A stretch of DNA of 64,000 nt from Henningerozyma blattae CBS 6284 (lineage: Eukaryota > Ascomycota > Saccharomycetes > Saccharomycetales > Saccharomycetaceae): the NCBI RefSeq assembly GCF_000315915.1, contig NC_020186.1, positions 1,240,001-1,304,000 of the forward strand, given 5' to 3'. Below the pieces are notes generated by a model. The model saw nothing but the letters and a program-made list of their open reading frames with translations, had not been told where the DNA came from and did no database searches. A program made the position numbers and the translations under genes. Positions within the stretch are counted from its first letter, which is position 1; every line of letters begins with the position of its first letter. This document shows, piece by piece, positions 38,733 through 52,121 of this stretch.

Positions 38733-41700
38733 AAGTGAAGAAGGGAAAAGAAAGAAATATAGAGGAGGGGATAACGAATAAGTGAATGGTACGAAGTAGA
38801 TAAGAACTTAATAGTATTTTTTTTATTTTAAAAAACTTTGAATTGGATCTAATTACAAATCAGTTTTAAAAAAATCTGAAAATAATGAGAATAAAAAATC
38901 TGAATTGAATTAAAAGGAAATGTTAAGATAAAATGTCGAACTAAATGAGCTGTATGAAAAAAGAAGGGAAAAGGAAAATATTGAAATGAATCGAACAATA
39001 CAACCAAAAAATAAAAATTAATAAATGGAATAAAGGAAGTACAAAATGGGATGGAAATGAATTATTGGAAGCGAAATGAATTATACGTGACAGTAAATTC
39101 AAAATAAAAAAAAAAAATATAAGTTGAACTGTAAAGCTACCTTGGTGATGTGTGAATATATGTTGGAAACTAACGGTACCAATATGAATATCAATTAGTA
39201 CTTAGTTTGTTGTTATTTCGTTATAGTTACAAAGAGCCAGCGAGCCAACTAGAGTAATATTATTATTTTTCTAATATGTTGTATTATTTTTTTTTGGATT
39301 TTTACAGTCAAAAAGAAAAATAGGCTAAGGGATAAAAAAAAGCTAAGAGAGTAGATTTAAAATGAGTAATAAATGAAACGAATAGAATTGCAAAGACAAA
39401 CTTGTCTTTCTTGCGTTGTTATTTTTGATATTTGATTCTTCTCTTTTTTTATTTCTCGTTTGTTGTGTGCTTACAAACTCTATTAAAAAAATTTCTATAT
39501 TGGAAAAATAGTAGCGTTTCTAGAATAGCTTGAAGAGGTAATGATTCAAAATAGTCAATTAGAAGAAGAAAATATATCAAAAAATTTTCCAAGTAAAACT
39601 CAACCGAAAGAGTGATCAAGTGTGAAAAAAAAAATTTGTAGTATTAAAGCCAACAAATTTAGGGGAAAGGGATTTCGATTGTAAAGTTAGCGAGTCCGTG
39701 AAATAAAAAAAAAACAAAAATTGATTTTATATTTCTTGTGAGTAATTGAGTAAAAAGACAATTTGGTAAAAGTAGGTTTCACAGAACTTTTACCAGATTA
39801 GTAATGATCGATATGTATGAAATGTATATATGGAAAGATCTATAATGATCTATAATTTAAAGCAGCAACGGGTACAGATATAGTACCGAATAGTCTCTTG
39901 ATGTTGTTTGAATGTCGTATAATATATTGACGGTATTAGCACAGGGGTAAATGCTAATTATCGGTTATCAATATAAAAGGAAATAAAAAAGTAAAGTATA
40001 CAAAAAAAAAAACAATCAATATGGAGTATCAATTAGAAGATATCTTGTGATCTGTTTTGATTATAAAAAAAGAGAGAAGAGCTTTTTATTTTTATTGTGC
40101 GTTGTATATTTTTAGTATTAGAAATTGTAAATAAAAGAATCAAGTAAGAGTAAAAAAAAAAAAAAAAAAAGAGGTACGAATAAAAAAGAAAATATAAACA
40201 AGCCTTACAATAGAAACTCCAAAGAAAAAAATATAATTGACTAAGAATCGAATATATAACGGACAATAATTAATGATAAATAAGAAAAAAGAGAAATTGA
40301 AACAAGGTGAAATAATGAAATAGAGAATGATGAATAGAGTAAAGTCCAATGAGTAAGTAACTCACAATAAAAAATGAATAGTCATATATAATACTTATAT
40401 AAAAACAATATAAAGAATTCTAAAAGGATATTGGTTAGTTTGTTGAAGCTAAGAGAAAACGGAAATTTTATTGAAACAAAAGGTAATACTGATTAAGAAA
40501 TAGCCACTCAACAATGAGCTGAGTTGTGATAATAAAAAAGAATAAAAATAATAACATATATATATATCTACAGTACTAAATGAACCAAGCCTCTAATGTG
40601 TCAGTAGACAAATTGAGGATAAATATAGCAAATGCAATATTTTCAAGCAGACAAGTTATGACCTTGACTGTGTCAGTGCATATGAGTTTCGTGGTATACC
40701 ACTTCTGGCGGACATTTCTTTTTGAGGAAATTCTAAGTGGTCTGGCCCGGTTAGTTACAGCTGAATAACGACGGCAAACATTTATCCGAAGTCTTGCCAG
40801 AAACTCGTATTGGAAGTGGCCAGTGAATAACCAGCTCCTTGATATTTATACAAGCCGGGATTCCACTGCCGGACACCACGGTGGGTAGCCGTGGGTAGCC
40901 GCGGATACCCGATTGTAACTGTTCCCTTGTGCTCCCGTGTGTTGCCGTTCTTTGCCGTTCTTTGCCGTGCTTTGCCGTGCTTTGCCGTGCTTTGCCGTGC
41001 TTTGCCGTGTTTCATCCGTGCATTCCGGTGTTTCACCATTTTCTACCATGTCGGGCACAGAGACTGTATTGAGTCTCCGAGATCCCTCTCGGTTATTCAC
41101 GGGATGTCAAATAGCCAAAATGTCTCGATAATCCTGTTTTTGGAACATTTTCCAATGTCTTGAATTAATTATCATCTTGCCAAACATAGTAATTGCAAAA
41201 ATTGGAACATGTCCGCTGTATGTCCATTCACTTGAAGATTGGCCGAATCCTACACTATCTCCGCTGATCACGAGATAGCATACTATTACCCGCACTTATC
41301 TAGACAATCAACGTAACAAATGGGAAACTTTTAGAAGCTTGGAATTTTTGTCCGGACAAAACAAGATTTGGAGGTGGATAAATACTTATCACCGAAGGGC
41401 CTTCCAGTTATGGTAGCCTCTGCACTGACCATACCTTATCGGGCAACTCGGCCGACATACCGCACGGCGCAGCTTCCGGAGATATCTCTGTTTGGTTAAC
41501 ACCTCCAATGTCCGTATGTCCATATTTAACATCTCACTATGTTCCCCGCAGGATTCTTTGGGCACGGCGCACACGCGCAAACGGTTATACACTAGTTTCT
41601 GTGACGGAGTGATCCACTAGTAAAGGGTCTCTGAGAGTTTCTGAGGTGGTAATAGACAACAGGATGATTGTATGTATTTTTTGAAAACTTTATTGGTAAT

Positions 41701-42137
41701 GCTTTCTTGGAGCACTATTTCTTCGTAGGAAGAGATAGAGACTAATTATAATGGACTTACTATAAATGGAGGTTATAATGACCTAATATAATGTGTCTAA
41801 TATATAAGGAATAAGGACATTCAAAGGCAAGATTCGAACTGTACCTGGAAAAAAAAAATACCAGTCTGGTCCTCTTTCATACTTGTCAATAATGTTTATT
41901 ACATATATATATGTATATTTCTGCTTATAAATATATATAGTTTCAAATTCTTTTTTGTAATATTTTCTCCTGATTCTGTTCGAAAGCATTCTATTTAAAA
42001 GATATAAAATTTTAGTATCATTTCCATTGTTTTATTTTTTTATTTCATAATTGGAAATAATTTTAAATTTCTTCTTTAGGGTTGGTTTTTTGCTTTGTTA
42101 CTGTTTTTCTCTATAGTCCGTCGTACGACCCCTAACC
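38733..42137. other. Divergent intergenic region with GC-rich island
   Basis: 3.4 kb between divergently transcribed genes. 38733-40560 is A/T-rich. A GC-rich island occupies about 40600-41660, with helically phased repeats at 40871-41009. 41660-42137 is AT-rich again. Short ORFs here (62-90 codons) overlap on both strands and follow base composition; none is supported. Confidence 0.6.
40871..41009. repeat. 10-bp-phased GC-rich tandem repeats
   Basis: Seven contiguous units of TTTGCCGTGC or close variants (40941-41009) have an exact 10-bp period. Just upstream (about 40880-40910), GTGGGTAGCC repeats with the same 10-bp period. The GCCGT cores thus lie on one face of the helix. Confidence 0.85.
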
Positions 42138-43042
42138 ATGAGTGATCTTAACCCTCAAACAATATATGATATTCCTCAACAACTTAATAAAGAATTATTA
42201 TTTGATAATTTTTCTATTACTAATTCCATACCTTCAGCAACTTCCACTTTAAGTTATATAAATCATTCTACTAATCAAATTAATGATAAAAATAATCAAA
42301 CTACAGTTTCAAATTCGGATAATGACACTATTAATGATAGTGACGATACGGACGATGAATATGATATAGATGATAAGGATATAAATGATGTTTTGAGTTA
42401 CAAAGAATTTAAACAACTAAATTCAGTTGGTTCGAATTTAGATATTAATTTTGCCAAGATCATTACCATAAATTTATGCAAAGATAGTTTAATTACTATT
42501 CCTAATAAAATTGTTGATGAATTTTCTTTGGCAAATAACCAAATGTTTAAATTATCTGATCAAAATACTATTTTAAAACCAATTGTAATTGAATTACCTG
42601 TAGCGAAAAAACATAATTATACTTTAAAGTCATTTCTATTTAGAGATTCTTCTATCGTCTTATTAATTATCGATGAAACTATCCAAACGAAATTAATCAA
42701 CAATTATATTAAAGAAATTGATCATTATTCTCATGGTGATTCCAATATAATCATACTAAATTTATCCAAAAAAAATTACGTGATACTTCCAATTATTCCA
42801 CAAAATACAACAATCTATTGGTCATTAATTCATCAAAAATTAAGGATGATAATAAAGTATTGGATATAATTTTGAAATCCATTGAATCTTCGTTGCAAAA
42901 TTTCTTGGTAGATTCATTAAGGAATTTAAGTTATAATAAATCAAGTCAAAATAAACTTCTAATGACAAGAGAGAGTTCAATAAAAAAATCAAATTCTTTC
43001 TTAAAGAGAAAAAGGAAAAACTCAACCTGTATTATTTCATGA
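42138..43042 (+). CDS. Unrecognised protein with CaaX box, frame broken
   Basis: Two overlapping frames, 42138-42869 (243 codons from ATG) and an open frame ending at 43042, look like one gene of about 300 codons. The first part is Asn/Asp/Ser-rich, then a folded-looking segment of alternating hydrophobic strands (~105-215). The second frame ends in a polybasic stretch (FLKRKRKNST) and CIIS, a good CaaX farnesylation signal, the same last four residues as Ras2. An A8 run at 42768-42775 lies in the region open in both frames, so a one-base length error or mutation there is the simplest cause. I do not recognise the family; it is not a Ras/Rho GTPase because no G-motifs are present. Membrane-associated regulator is a guess from the tail. 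Confidence 0.6.
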
Positions 43043-44615
43043 TTATAAACTCCTTTATCTTTGTTATTTGTATTATATCATATTATGTTTGATTTTACTT
43101 AATGCTTTGCCTTTTTTTCTCCTCCATTTTATATAATATTCTCTTCATTTTTTTTTTTCGCCCTCATCACTTTTGTTTTAATTTCCTCTTTTTTTCACAA
43201 TGTCATACTTCTAATATCTCTAAATACTGTTACTTATTTTCTTTTCTGTTATCTTCACATTTATCCTAATACTTAATTTCATATTTCTATTTTATCTTCA
43301 TCTTTTAATAAGTTCATCATAGCCTCATCTCTTAATACAATTTGTTTCATTCATGTTGCAAGATAACTATTTATTTTTCATATATATTTATTTAATTTAA
43401 TCATGTATCAACTTTGTATTTGCATTATCTTTGCGAACATAATACCTTGCTTTGCCAAGGTTTGATTTTTTATTTTGACTTAATAATATTTCTCATTAAT
43501 TTGGATTAATTGTTTACAATAAATTAATGTTCCCATTATAATGGGTAATATCTTGTGCTGAGATACTATTCAGCATGATAATAGGCAATCTTTTTGGTAA
43601 TTTTAGTGGACTAAACCACAGATAGAGTAGTAATCTAAAATATTATTAATGAGAAAAAAAATAGTATATACACAATAAGGTTCATATTTAAGATAACTGC
43701 GGTAGCTCACAATATTTGAAGCCAATAATCACAATGCGAAATTTAGTCTGAAATAAATAATCTGTTATATTTATTAATTTCATTAATTCTTAACGTTACA
43801 ACTGGAAATATCAATCGATATGTTACTTTCACAAAATCAAACTGCTTCTTCTATTCTCAAATAGTTGGTGTACTTACTTGGATCCGTATAATAGAGTTAT
43901 CATATGTGTTCTAAATATAATAAAAAACAAGTCATCCTTTGCTATTTTATAAAGAGAATAATAAAAATATAATTTATTGTATTAGTAATTTTTACAAGTG
44001 ATCCTAATGAATTCATATGTAATTTTTTCAAAAGACATTTTTGTTATAAGGCTGTCAAACTTTGTAAGATATATCTTTCAAATGTAAAATAATCTTTTTA
44101 TGTTATTATTATTATTATTATGATAAAATAAAAAATTCTTGAAAAATAAACTTCAAATTGGTATAGAAATAAAAATAGTAGCTAAACTCTCATATTGAAA
44201 GTTTAAGTTAAACAATAAAAAACTCAATTTATTTGTCTATCATCTGGGTTTTTTTTGTTGCGATATAATCATAATAAACTAAAAAATATTCAATTACTCG
44301 GTAATAATTTTCATTGATGGGGCATATACTTTTAGTTTTTTTAAGATATTCTTTAAGATATTCTTTTATTGTTTAATATTTTTTATTAGTACTTTATTTA
44401 CGTTAAAATTAAGGAAGTTTCTATTTGTTTTATTTTTCATTAGAGTTAGTTTATATTTAATATTATTTGAAAACCTTATATTTAATATAAAATGTGACAA
44501 GAATCAACAATATATTAATAAATAAAAAGAGTTACAAAACGGCATTTACTTTTATAAAACTTGAAATCCAATATAAATGGTAGTCCTTAATATCCAGTGT
44601 TACATTTTTGTATTC

Positions 44616-44626
44616 TTTTATGTTTA
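44616..44626 (+). other. Match to yeast ARS consensus
   Basis: TTTTATGTTTA fits the 11-bp S. cerevisiae origin consensus WTTTAYRTTTW exactly, about 80 bp from the candidate centromere. Such matches are frequent by chance in DNA this AT-rich. Confidence 0.2.
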
Positions 44627-44705
44627 TTTTATTTGTTTTATTTTCTTCCTAAGAGTTTTCTCATCATCATCATCATGCGTCTAACATTTTAACAAATAAT
44701 ATTAG

Positions 44706-44924
44706 TTCGGATACCACAAGAACATTAAATTTTATTCACAACTATAATTAAAAAAGAAAAAACATTTTATATGAATATTTTAGTTAAGAGATTTAAAATA
44801 AATTTGAAGAGTATATTATATTTCATTTATATTAATTAATATTTATTTTATATTAATATAAAATATTTTATTTTCTATAATTAAAATGAATACCTATATT
44901 ATTTGTTATAGTAGTGCACGTGAT
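44706..44924 (-). other. Candidate point centromere (CDEI-II-III)
   Basis: Read on the minus strand. CDEI is ATCACGTG (44917-44924), a perfect RTCACRTG. A 192-bp spacer (44725-44916) of about 11% GC by hand count would be CDEII. CDEIII would be 44706-44724, reading TGTTCTTGTGGTATCCGAA, with the essential CCGAA core and the TGTT..TG half, but with two extra bases between them relative to S. cerevisiae. It is the only such pairing I found between 43 and 51.5 kb. The position is right: MET14, the next gene, flanks CEN11 in S. cerevisiae, and HSE1/RPL14 flank CEN8, its duplicate. The spacer is about twice the S. cerevisiae length. Confidence 0.55.
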
Positions 44925-47900
44925 ATGCTTTAGTATTTTTATTGCGTTTGAAAGTCATACTGGTTATAAGTGAGTATTAATTATAGAATGTGTAAATTTA
45001 TGTTTTACAGGATGGAAAAGACTGTTTATCATTGTATTACTGGAAATAGTTATTATGCCAACTTTATTCAATGTAGGTTTTGAAAAATTATTAGAATTCT
45101 ACAAAAATTGAAAATTGTTGAAAACAAATAGATACTGACATCTTTATCAAATGACTTAAATAATTATATAGGTATCCAAAGTTAAAGAAATATACAAGTT
45201 AATTAATTAATTAACTAGGTAAAACGATTATTTTCGAAAAAATGTTTTGTTGAGCATTTTTTTTTGTAAGGTTTTTTCTGCGTTATTTAAAAAGTTCATT
45301 GGAACTTAATTATATGGCTCCTTTAGTCTTCTTTAGCAATTGAAATGAGCTATTTCTTATTTTCAATTTAGAATAATAGTGTTTATGCCATGAGTGTGAA
45401 AAATCTTCTAAATTAATAAAATGACTAAATAGTTAATATAGAAATTCTTATTTTTAGGAATGTATATGTATGTTAAGAAAAATTTTTATACGAGATGGTG
45501 AAATTAAAGATTATCAAAGTTCAAATTCTGTAGGTTAGAAAATGTTTTATTAAATAGCAATATTATTTTTCTCCCTAACTTTAAATTAACTCTAGGTGTT
45601 TACAAAAATATACTTTGCTATTTTTTATTAAAACTGCTTAAATTTGAAATCTTTTTAACCATGGCACAAATCTCAACTCCTAAAACCTTTTGGAATTACT
45701 AAATTTGCCATAAAAATGAAATTACTGTCAGTCCTATCGACATGCTAGTTTAGTTTAAACGGTTGTTATTCCACACTAGAATTTTTTGTAACACTCTTAA
45801 AGTATTTCGTAGTTTCAAGAAAAATCTTTCATTATGGTAAATTAATAGGTAAGAGACCTTTCGTCTTTTTGAGTAGGTGTAAAAAATATATCAAATTATG
45901 AAAAAAACTTATACTTTAAACTTCGAAGAAATATTGTAAACATAGCCTTTCATTTTTACATATAGAGAATTTATCCATTTTAAGTGGTAAATATATTTTG
46001 CTTGATTTAATTAGTTGAAATTCTATTTTCTATATTTTTGACTTTATATTCATCTATTAATCCTAAATTGTATTGGTTCTGCTTAACTTCTAACTATTAT
46101 TAGGCAAAGATTGAAGTTATGAGTATCAAAAAAATAACTTTTAAAAATAAAGATTTTTGAATGAATTCAAAACTTCTTAGAAATGGCTACTAATAATTAG
46201 TAACGACTTTTATTCCTTTAAATTAAATTGGCTAGTTTGATTCTAAGGTCCAGAATTATCACCTCAACCTACCTTGCATATTTTAGGTTTCCAAAGTAGA
46301 AATATTGAAACTATTACGTCCTGTTTTTAAAATTTAAAGAATTACAAAGAAGCAACAGAATGTAGCTAAGAATAATTAATTCACTACTTAGGTTTTAATC
46401 TGCATTTTACTTTAAGCATTCATGAGTTTATGGGAAGACAAAAGGAGATTAATTGAAAAGTGCTAAGATATTTCCACATTAATTGCAACAGGCACCTACA
46501 TTATAAAGATATCCTATCTTCAGCTATTTAAAATAAAACAATTATTGTTCAGTTAAGTTCTTTTGAATATTCTGTTTTAGATAGGGGGAATGCTTCTTGT
46601 TAACTAAAAAGGTTCTATAATGTAAAACAAACGAAAATGAAAACTTTTAGTAATCTATGTATAGAATATAAATGTATTTTTATTGCAGAAAATACCCCAA
46701 GATTTATATTATTTTAGATAGTAAACGATAAAAAAGATAGCAGGTTAATAATATAAATATAAAATATGTAGTATCCAGTAATTAATTTGAGACAAAACGC
46801 ACTTACATATAAAAAAAAGGTCTTTTGAAGAAACAAAAATACATAAAAGAACTTTGGAGTGGATATGCTATTACTGTTAGATATCTAAGGTCTTGATAAA
46901 CAAAGCAGTAGATACCGTTCCAGGATAAAAGAGAGTTTAACGTGAATATACGTTGCTGATAAAAACTCCAATTGGATACTTTACTGTAACCATATGGAGT
47001 ATGTCATGCAACTACTACATTATATACTAAGCATAAGAGTCAGACAATAATTATGACGTTAATTGGATAAAAAACTTTTCACCTATAGAATATGATGAAT
47101 TAACTTCTCTTGTTCAAAACAAAATGTATAAATTGTCAACCTTTTATTCGTCATTAAATTTTTGTATTTTATATATTTTATATTTTTTATATACTGTTAG
47201 TTTCTACTCAAAAAGGTATAAGATTTCTATATTTTAAAACACTTCTTGAGACAGAATTATTCTTTAAATTTCGACTGACAATAATACCAATACAAATAAT
47301 TCCAATGTTACCAATTAAATAGCACCCAGCAATATTATAAAATTCTTACTAACGTTTGCTTATACTTAAAAGTAACACTATGATGCTGGCCTGTTATTTA
47401 CCATTAGGAGATTATAGATTATGTAGTTTCTTTTAATGGGTTATTTAGCTTTGTTTTATGTATTGACCTGTTACCTTAATTCAGATAATTTACAATTGTA
47501 TTTTATCATGTTTATCAACTAAATTTGTTTAAGATTATAGAGTATTTATCAATAAACCAGGATATACCATGCTATTTATATCTAGTTTTTTGTCATATAG
47601 ACCTTAATCAATGAAAAAAGTTCCATTGTGTTATTTTATATGAAGAATTTTATGTGTTTGATTACAAATTAGATAAGGGATCAGTAACTCTGATAACACT
47701 AAAATATTGTTAATAAAATTATAAAATACGCAATATGTCTTCCTACATCCTGATTAAATTTTTAGAGGGTACATATTTTGCTATCAATAGTAAATGGTGT
47801 CCTACGATTATATATCATGGTAGTTTCTATAGCAACTATAAACAATATATTGCAACATATACTAAGAATCCTTAAAACATATTATCATATTCTTTACTAA

Positions 47901-50900
47901 ACAACCTGAGTAGCAAGTAATATTAAAGGGTAGGCTAATAAAATGTGAACTTCAGTTGCCAATATAAATTACCAGCATCAATACACATTGTAGATCATAT
48001 TCATTAAAGCTAAATACAGTCTTTAATATCGTCATTAACTGAATTTTACATTAAAAATCTACTTTAAAATGGGATATACACAAATATGTGGGGTACAATA
48101 GACAATAATTCAGATAGTATAATTATATTATCTGGACTTGTGCTATATCAGAATAATATAAACATCTACTGAAAAAATAAATACAAAACCACGAGCTACA
48201 GTGTAAGTAGATAATTTAATATCGTCATTATGATTAAAAAAGCAATTTAGAGTTAATGATAAAATATACACACTTCAAGGTAGAATAATACAAATAACTA
48301 GATAAATCAGTAACGGAGGAAGTAGTTCATATAAAAACTGCGACCCTGGAGCAGGAGCAATATGGAGTTATAAGAATTAAAAGTTACGGCCAGCTAATCT
48401 AAGTGCGAATTACAGCTCTTAGGAATAATGTGCATTTACTGAGTTAATACCTAGAAGTATGCCTAAACTTTCAAGCATCTCTAGTTTGAAATCATATGAA
48501 GGCGTTCTACAGTATATAACTGGCCAGTCTGTTCAATTTTAAGCGGTATTCTCTTTCCTGTTCACCTTTTGTAAAAATAATCTTAGAACTAATCATCAGA
48601 TAATGTCCTTACTAACATTTCTGTTTTCTTGTTATAATCTGCTCTACAAGGCAAACAGCATCCTCATATGTCTAATTTAGGTATACAGAAAAGAACATAG
48701 ATTAGCTATTGCAAAATCTGCTAGAAGCACAACATTTGGCTTTCTCAGTATCTCAATGGATTAAAATATTATTTCTGAGCACGAGGACCAGAAAACTCTA
48801 AACGATGCTTCCATAAAACAAACTCTGAAGACGTGTAGTTAGCATTTCCCTTATCACCAGAACTAAATTCACAAATAAATTATCTCGAAAAGCAAATGCT
48901 TTTTTGAGCTTTTCAGTATCTACAATATCACTATTGTAATTTTGTTGAACTACAGTTGAAATTCAAAAATATTGTTTGAATAAAAAAATATTCAAATATT
49001 ATTACAGAGTAGAATTTTACTAACATTTTGAATCTCATGACAATAATTAATAAGCAAGTGGTCATTAAGGCGTGTACAATACATTAGTCAATTCAATACT
49101 ATTCATTTTAAAAGAAAAAATATCTGGAAAAATAAGTAAAAAAACTGAAATCTATATAAAACTATCAAGAATTTAACCAAACCTAAATTACAGAAAAGTA
49201 TCAATTCCTATACTATAAAAATAACTAGCATGGTTTTTATATTAAATAGATCCTTTTACTAAACTATCTGCATTATTATCATTCTACACAGCCTTAAGTA
49301 AAATAACTGAATAAATTTTAAGTCGATATCATTAAGGGAGTAAAATAATTTCCCCCTTGGCCAATTAAAGGAGTTTGATTATTTTTGGTTCGTATACAAC
49401 TTTTTATATAATACAACAGTTTGTTTATGCAATGCTAGAATCTTGAAAAGTCACTGCAATAAAAAGTTTACATGAACTAGAAGTACCATTGCCATTAGTA
49501 TCCTAAAAGTTGCAGCAACCTAATTAGGATTAGCATGACTAGATACTTTGAGAGTTTGATCTATTAAAGTTTCTGCTCTGTCGTCAAAAAAACTAAAGAG
49601 AAAGATTTAATACATTAATAAAACTGACTTTCTGAATAATTGTTGCTTTCTAAAGCAGCTTATAATAATATATATACTATTTGTCTTAATCCAATATTGC
49701 TATAACAGTTTTTGGCAAGAATCTGAAGACCACTAATCGCATTGTCATCTAGAAAAGGAAAAAGAAGGGACCCTGAAAGTTTAATATATTGATTACTCAA
49801 ATGTGCTATTTTTAATATATATATATATACTAATAGTAGATAAGCTAAAGATATAAATTTCCCGTAAATAGCTGGAATTTTCCTACCCTATTAAACACTA
49901 ACATTTCGAAAAGAGAGCTTTAGTTCTAGAATGTAAAATCTAGAGACATATGTGTGCTTAACTTTATTCGTAATAAATTTTATTTTGCCTATTGAGAATT
50001 AATATTACAATACTCTATCAAATCTACACATCAAAATTATGAAGTAAATTTTTTGTCTTAGAATTACTTTTTTTTAAAATTGTAAAACCTTGATGTTTAT
50101 AGACTTAAATTGCAAAAAAAAGAAAAATCAATGAAGTATTTTTTGAAGTAATTCACTTTAATACAAATCCTGCTATATAACAGTTTTTAGTTCTATTATT
50201 AGAGGTAGTGGAACTGTTTGTACAACATGTGAAACATAATTGCATAGTAATTTTTACTAAAATTCTTGAGAACAAATAACGGGATACTCAAGACGTACAT
50301 ATTGTGAATATAATAAACTTATATTTCTAGTGATCTATTCATTATCTCTTAAAATATCTTATCTCATACATAGTAACTAAAGTCTGAAAAACATATGTAG
50401 TTGCATTTATTGGGGTAGGATAACCATGTGCTGAACATGCCTATAGATTACGTCATAGTAACAGCATAATATGGTGAAGTTAAGCATGCTGATAGGTAGC
50501 ATTCTATAACTTATTTAAATACAATGAAAACAAAAACCTCAACTCTGACTGTAGGATGGCACATACTTCTATTGACTAGCATAATAATTAAGAACATGAG
50601 TTATTTGTACCGAGAAACAGATGAGATACATCTTCAAATCTTTCGTTAGTAGGACATACATGACGTGCTGAATAAGAAAGTATTTATTGTACTGATAATA
50701 TTAATCTATGTATACAATCAGTGATTAAAGCAAGATAGAATTCTATATTAAATCAGTACATACATATATATACAGATACATAAATTCTAATTTTTTATAT
50801 ATACACTTTGTAACGTGCAACGTACTTATACGATAAATGTGAAAATTCATACTTCATTTGATACAGTAACATATAATTGAGGTAAAATAATACCTCCTCA

Positions 50901-51216
50901 AAGGTTAGCCGCCACTTGTTCAAAATTTCTAGTTCATAGGTAATATAGATGGATGATGATTATTAAATACTTGTAAAATTTGAAAGAAATTCTTGTGTAC
51001 AGTAACAATTTTTGCTTTCTTCACAGTCCTTGTACGCGTTAAGTAATACGGATAAAACCCCCCTTTGAATGTGATTAAATGGCTAAATTTGAATTGCTGC
51101 CTATCATCTATCATCACATTATTATTATTTTCCGGAGTTTTCCACTACTATGTACGGATTAAAATTTAGTGCAAGCCATAAAGTGTGAAATTTTCCAGAT
51201 TTTATGATTCCTAATT

Positions 51217-51223
51217 TCACGTG
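51217..51223 (+). promoter_or_regulatory. Cbf1 site upstream of MET14
   Basis: TCACGTG lies 299 bp upstream of the MET14 ATG. In S. cerevisiae the Cbf1-Met4-Met28 complex binds TCACGTG in MET gene promoters, MET14 included. No clear Met31/32 site was found. Confidence 0.65.
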
Positions 51224-51521
51224 CTAAATAGAATCATAATGAACCACATAAAAACAAACTATTAGATTTCACTTGTTTTCAAACTCAAGGATTGAAAATC
51301 AATTGCTTGTTAACAGTTCAATTCTAAGACTGAACTTTGAATTTTATCTATTTAAAGATGAGAATGTTTATATAAGTTTACTGTACAATGTTAATAGAAT
51401 ACCCATATCAAAGGTTCTTCCTAATACATTCTATATACTATTACTACCAATAGAATTTAATAGTTCTTTAAGTCTAATATAAAATAGTAGAAAATAATTA
51501 ATCAAATTAATATCAAATAAT

Positions 51522-52121
51522 ATGACTGCAAAGAATATCACTTGGCACCAAGGTATCTCTTATGAAGAACGTATTTCTCTCAGAGGTCAAAAAGGATATA
51601 CATTATGGTTTACAGGTTTAAGTGGTTCAGGTAAAAGTACCATTGCCTGCGCTTTAGAAGAATTACTGCTAAAAAAAAAATACTCTGTATACAGACTTGA
51701 TGGGGATAATATTAGATTCGGACTAAATAAAGATTTAGGCTTCTCTGAAGATGACCGTAATGAAAATATTAGAAGAATTAGTGAAGTATCAAAATTATTT
51801 GCAGATTCATGTGCTATATCTATTACTTCTTTTATTTCCCCATATTTAAAGGAGAGAAATAATGCTCGTCTTTTGCACGAAGAAGTAGGATTACCTTTTA
51901 TTGAGATATTTGTTGATGCTCCATTACATATTGTCGAAGAGAGAGATCCTAAAGGTTTGTATAAGAAAGCTAGAGCTGGCGAAATCAAGGAATTTACTGG
52001 TATCTCTGCCCCATACGAAAAACCTGTTAATCCAGAAATACACATAAAATCGGATGAAAACACAATTGAAGAAAGTGTCGATATTATTTACAAATATTTA
52101 TTAGATAAGAAGTTACTTTAA
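51522..52121 (+). CDS. MET14: Adenylylsulfate (APS) kinase
   Basis: The enzyme phosphorylates adenosine 5'-phosphosulfate to PAPS in sulfate assimilation. It has 199 residues (S. cerevisiae 202) and is highly similar throughout. The P-loop GLSGSGKST is at 32-40, followed by [12 protein letters not shown] (~60-70), DDRNENIRR (~78-86), FISPYLKER (~104-112) and [20 protein letters not shown] near 150-170, all hallmark APS kinase segments. It is divergent or tandem to no close neighbour on the left, where the candidate centromere lies, and convergent with AUR1 on the right. DID4 and MRP17, which separate MET14 from AUR1 in S. cerevisiae, are absent. Confidence 0.97.
   Translation: MTAKNITWHQGISYEERISLRGQKGYTLWFTGLSGSGKSTIACALEELLLKKKYSVYRLDGDNIRFGLNKDLGFSEDDRNENIRRISEVSKLFADSCAISITSFISPYLKERNNARLLHEEVGLPFIEIFVDAPLHIVEERDPKGLYKKARAGEIKEFTGISAPYEKPVNPEIHIKSDENTIEESVDIIYKYLLDKKLL

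Larger units (their letters stand above)
43043..51521. other. 8.5-kb gene desert with candidate centromere
   Basis: No ORF over 62 codons, no tRNA and no LTR was found in 8.5 kb. It has T-rich 3' flank (43050-43400), a candidate centromere at 44706-44924, and otherwise featureless AT-rich DNA. MET14 regulatory DNA occupies the right end. Lost ancestral genes probably account for part of it. Confidence 0.6.

Noticed and set aside
40580..41592. Seven short ORFs on both strands of the GC island
   Set aside because: They overlap each other, follow the 10-bp repeats and show no protein-like composition.
41820..41860. tRNA T-arm-like sequence (GATTCGAACTGTACC)
   Set aside because: The stem pairs poorly and no acceptor, D or anticodon arm could be found around it.
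51217..51223. TCACGTG near MET14 as a second CDEI
   Set aside because: The base before TCACGTG is T, not a purine, and no CCGAA site follows at a fitting distance. A Cbf1 MET site explains it better.
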